DNA from: Actinomycetota bacterium
GTDB taxonomy: Bacteria > Actinomycetota > Humimicrobiia > Humimicrobiales > Humimicrobiaceae
NCBI GenBank assembly: GCA_003563375.1
Contig: PWSB01000104.1
Span: forward strand, 1-6,553
Length of the DNA: 6,553 nt
Reading direction: 5' to 3'
How positions within the stretch are numbered: position 1 is the stretch's first letter; each line of letters begins with the position of its first letter. This document shows, piece by piece, positions 5,102 to 6,553 of this stretch. The notes below the pieces were generated by a model. That model was not told the DNA's origin. It saw nothing but the letters and a program-made list of their open reading frames with translations, and searched no databases. Both the position numbers and the translations under genes were made by a program.

Positions 5102-6553
5102 CAGCTATCCTCCTTTTTAGAATAAAGGGGCATTATGATGAATAATAATAGATAGACCAATGCTCCTGCTGCAAGTGTATAAGAAAAACCTAATTTCATG
5201 GCTATTATAATAGCCAAAACCGATCCTCCTACAGACATAATTCCATTGATGCCCCATGCTAGAGGAATTGCTCTTTCCTTATTTGCCTCTTTCATCCTTT
5301 TTATTCCAAATGGGAAAGGCATACCCATGAAAAATCCCAAAGGGAAAAGCAAACTGACTATAATAGTTATTTTGGAACCGAGGGAAGGAATGTTCCATTG
5401 GTACATCAAAGTATTTAACAGGAGGTAAGCGATTATTGTCCAAATAGTAACACCCAAAAGAGGCAAATATCTACCTTTCCATTTAAACTTCTTCCAGCCG
5501 CCAAAAAGGCTGCCTAGACCCCCGCCTAACAAAAGAGCTATCAAGGTAACGATAAAAGAGGTTGTTGGATGGCCAAGAATAAGAGATACCAATTGTATCA
5601 GGGGTATCTCTATAAGCATAAACCCTATCCCCAGTCCTATAAAATAGTAGGGTGACCTTTTCATCTTATTCTTCCGTAAAGAAGGTTTAAAGAACAAAAA
5701 CCCAATAAAAACTGCAGCAAGCAACCCAATTAGAGAAAAGTCCACCCCTCTATTAAAATCGAAGAAAAAAGGCCTATTGTCTCTAGTGGGGCTAAAATTT
5801 AGATTATCTTCAAAATAGAGATCATTGATATCAATGGCTCCCATACTTATCTGCTGAAACATCTCATTCTGGTTAGCATAAGGAAGGTGTATGGGAATAT
5901 GGAGATTATTGTCTACAGCTTTTGAGATCCCTTCGACTTCAGTATAAGTGAAAGGTGTTTTCTTTACCATCAGCATAGGCATCATGATCTCTCCATCATG
6001 GCCATGCCCCCAAGAGTCTGGGGCAGCTATTATCATGTGATCGAAAATTTGGCTTTTTTCTATACCTAATCCCTTCAATGATTCATAAACTGTCAGGATC
6101 ATTTTTCTCAAATCCTGATCATCGTGAAGGATGAATGATATCCTGCCCTCATCTTCTAAAACCCCCCAATAATCAGATATTGCCTCTTCTGTGTAAATAA
6201 AGTTTTCAGCAAGGGCATAACCTACGGTTTCCGCAACTTCTGTCATAACCTGGGCAAGATATATTATGTCATATTTCTTCTCTGTATGTTTAACAAAATT
6301 TCTACCATCCTGGACAAATAGATTAACCCCATCTCTATTATATATATCTCCGTTGTAGGCAGCATATCTATTCACTATCTCTACTGTGCTCCCGCTAATC
6401 TCAACGGCATCAATATCCCTGCTTCCTGCTATCAGTGCTAAAACAACATCTTTTCCGCCCCCGGGACCAATAAGTAAGGCCTTTTCATTTTTTCCCGCTT
6501 CGAAAGGTAAATAATTGATTTCATTCTGAAGGTATCCCATGTTGGCAAGGTCC
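5101..6553 (-). CDS. Membrane-anchored spermidine-synthase-like SAM-fold protein, 5' end cut by window
   Basis: The frame is open to the window edge, and four codons precede ATG 6540 (D-L-A-N), matching the conserved stretch before the SAM fold in this family. The gene therefore almost certainly begins outside the window; about 483 residues are seen. Numbering from M(6540): a Rossmann SAM/decarboxy-SAM site LLIGPGGGKD (22-31), an acidic strand end AVEIS (45-49), DGR (78-80), YDIIYLAQ (90-97), ENFIYTEEA (112-120), and TRDNRPFFFDF (252-262). Six or seven membrane helices follow, at about 267-285, 299-321, 325-345, 357-378, 388-408, 427-447 and 449-471, with PFPFG at 408-412. Related proteins are usually 700-800 residues with further helices before the SAM fold. 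The Asp residues used by true spermidine synthases (DSxDP) are replaced by AQVM, so polyamine synthesis is unlikely. The substrate is unknown. It is the first visible gene of the run leading to copA. Confidence 0.85.
   Translation of the reverse strand, partial: DLANMGYLQNEINYLPFEAGKNEKALLIGPGGGKDVVLALIAGSRDIDAVEISGSTVEIVNRYAAYNGDIYNRDGVNLFVQDGRNFVKHTEKKYDIIYLAQVMTEVAETVGYALAENFIYTEEAISDYWGVLEDEGRISFILHDDQDLRKMILTVYESLKGLGIEKSQIFDHMIIAAPDSWGHGHDGEIMMPMLMVKKTPFTYTEVEGISKAVDNNLHIPIHLPYANQNEMFQQISMGAIDINDLYFEDNLNFSPTRDNRPFFFDFNRGVDFSLIGLLAAVFIGFLFFKPSLRKNKMKRSPYYFIGLGIGFMLIEIPLIQLVSLILGHPTTSFIVTLIALLLGGGLGSLFGGWKKFKWKGRYLPLLGVTIWTIIAYLLLNTLMYQWNIPSLGSKITIIVSLLFPLGFFMGMPFPFGIKRMKEANKERAIPLAWGINGIMSVGGSVLAIIIAMKLGFSYTLAAGALVYLLLFIIMPLYSKKEDS
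5109..5115 (-). promoter_or_regulatory. Strong ribosome binding site within the end of the membrane gene
   Basis: AAGGAGG on the minus strand, seven bases before the ATG at 5101, is the best Shine-Dalgarno in the window. It lies inside the last codons of the upstream membrane-protein gene, whose TGA overlaps the ATG by one base. This firmly fixes the start of the 177-residue protein and indicates a polycistronic message. Confidence 0.7.

Noticed and set aside
4704..5428. Plus-strand open frames opposite the exported-protein gene and the membrane gene
   Set aside because: They are antisense to genes with coherent protein features and coupled ribosome binding sites, and show no domain of their own.
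6538..6540. ATG at 6540 as the true start of the membrane SAM-fold protein
   Set aside because: The frame continues open to the window edge with family-like residues before it, no ribosome binding site is visible, and homologues carry a long N-terminal membrane part; the gene is treated as partial.

Overview
The window holds two unrelated gene groups facing each other, in AT-rich DNA whose strong AAGGAG-type ribosome binding sites and frequent AGA/AGG (Arg) and ATA (Ile) codons suggest a bacterium, perhaps a Firmicutes-like or deep-branching anaerobe. No rRNA, tRNA or lineage marker is present, so the taxonomic guess is weak.

Left part, plus strand (79-1592): two adjacent genes encode, as separate proteins, two of the three modules of the bacterial non-homologous end-joining enzyme LigD. 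The first is the 3'-phosphoesterase (PE) and the second is the primase-polymerase (Pol). Both keep their recognisable active-site residues. No ATP-dependent ligase module and no Ku gene lies inside the window; either could sit just upstream of position 1, where a reading frame enters the window and overlaps the PE start.

Right part, minus strand (6553 down to 1622): a tight run of genes. In transcription order these are: (i) the C-terminal part of a membrane-anchored spermidine-synthase-like / SAM-fold protein, cut by the window edge; (ii) a small exported protein of unknown function whose start overlaps the previous stop by one base; (iii) CopA, a P1B-1 type Cu(I)-exporting ATPase with two N-terminal metal-binding domains, 15 bases further on; and (iv) after a 168-base gap with its own plausible promoter, a CsoR-family copper-sensing repressor. 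CsoR and CopA form a standard copper-homeostasis pair: CsoR would release DNA when it binds Cu(I), and CopA would pump Cu(I) out. The coupling of the membrane SAM-fold protein and the exported protein to copA is the least expected arrangement here and the best candidate for an undescribed functional link, though it may only reflect shared transcription.

The two groups converge at 1593-1621 with no convincing terminator between them. No mobile elements, CRISPR arrays, RNA genes or attachment sites were seen. There is no gene-free stretch longer than 300 bases; the longest is the 168-base copA-csoR gap.
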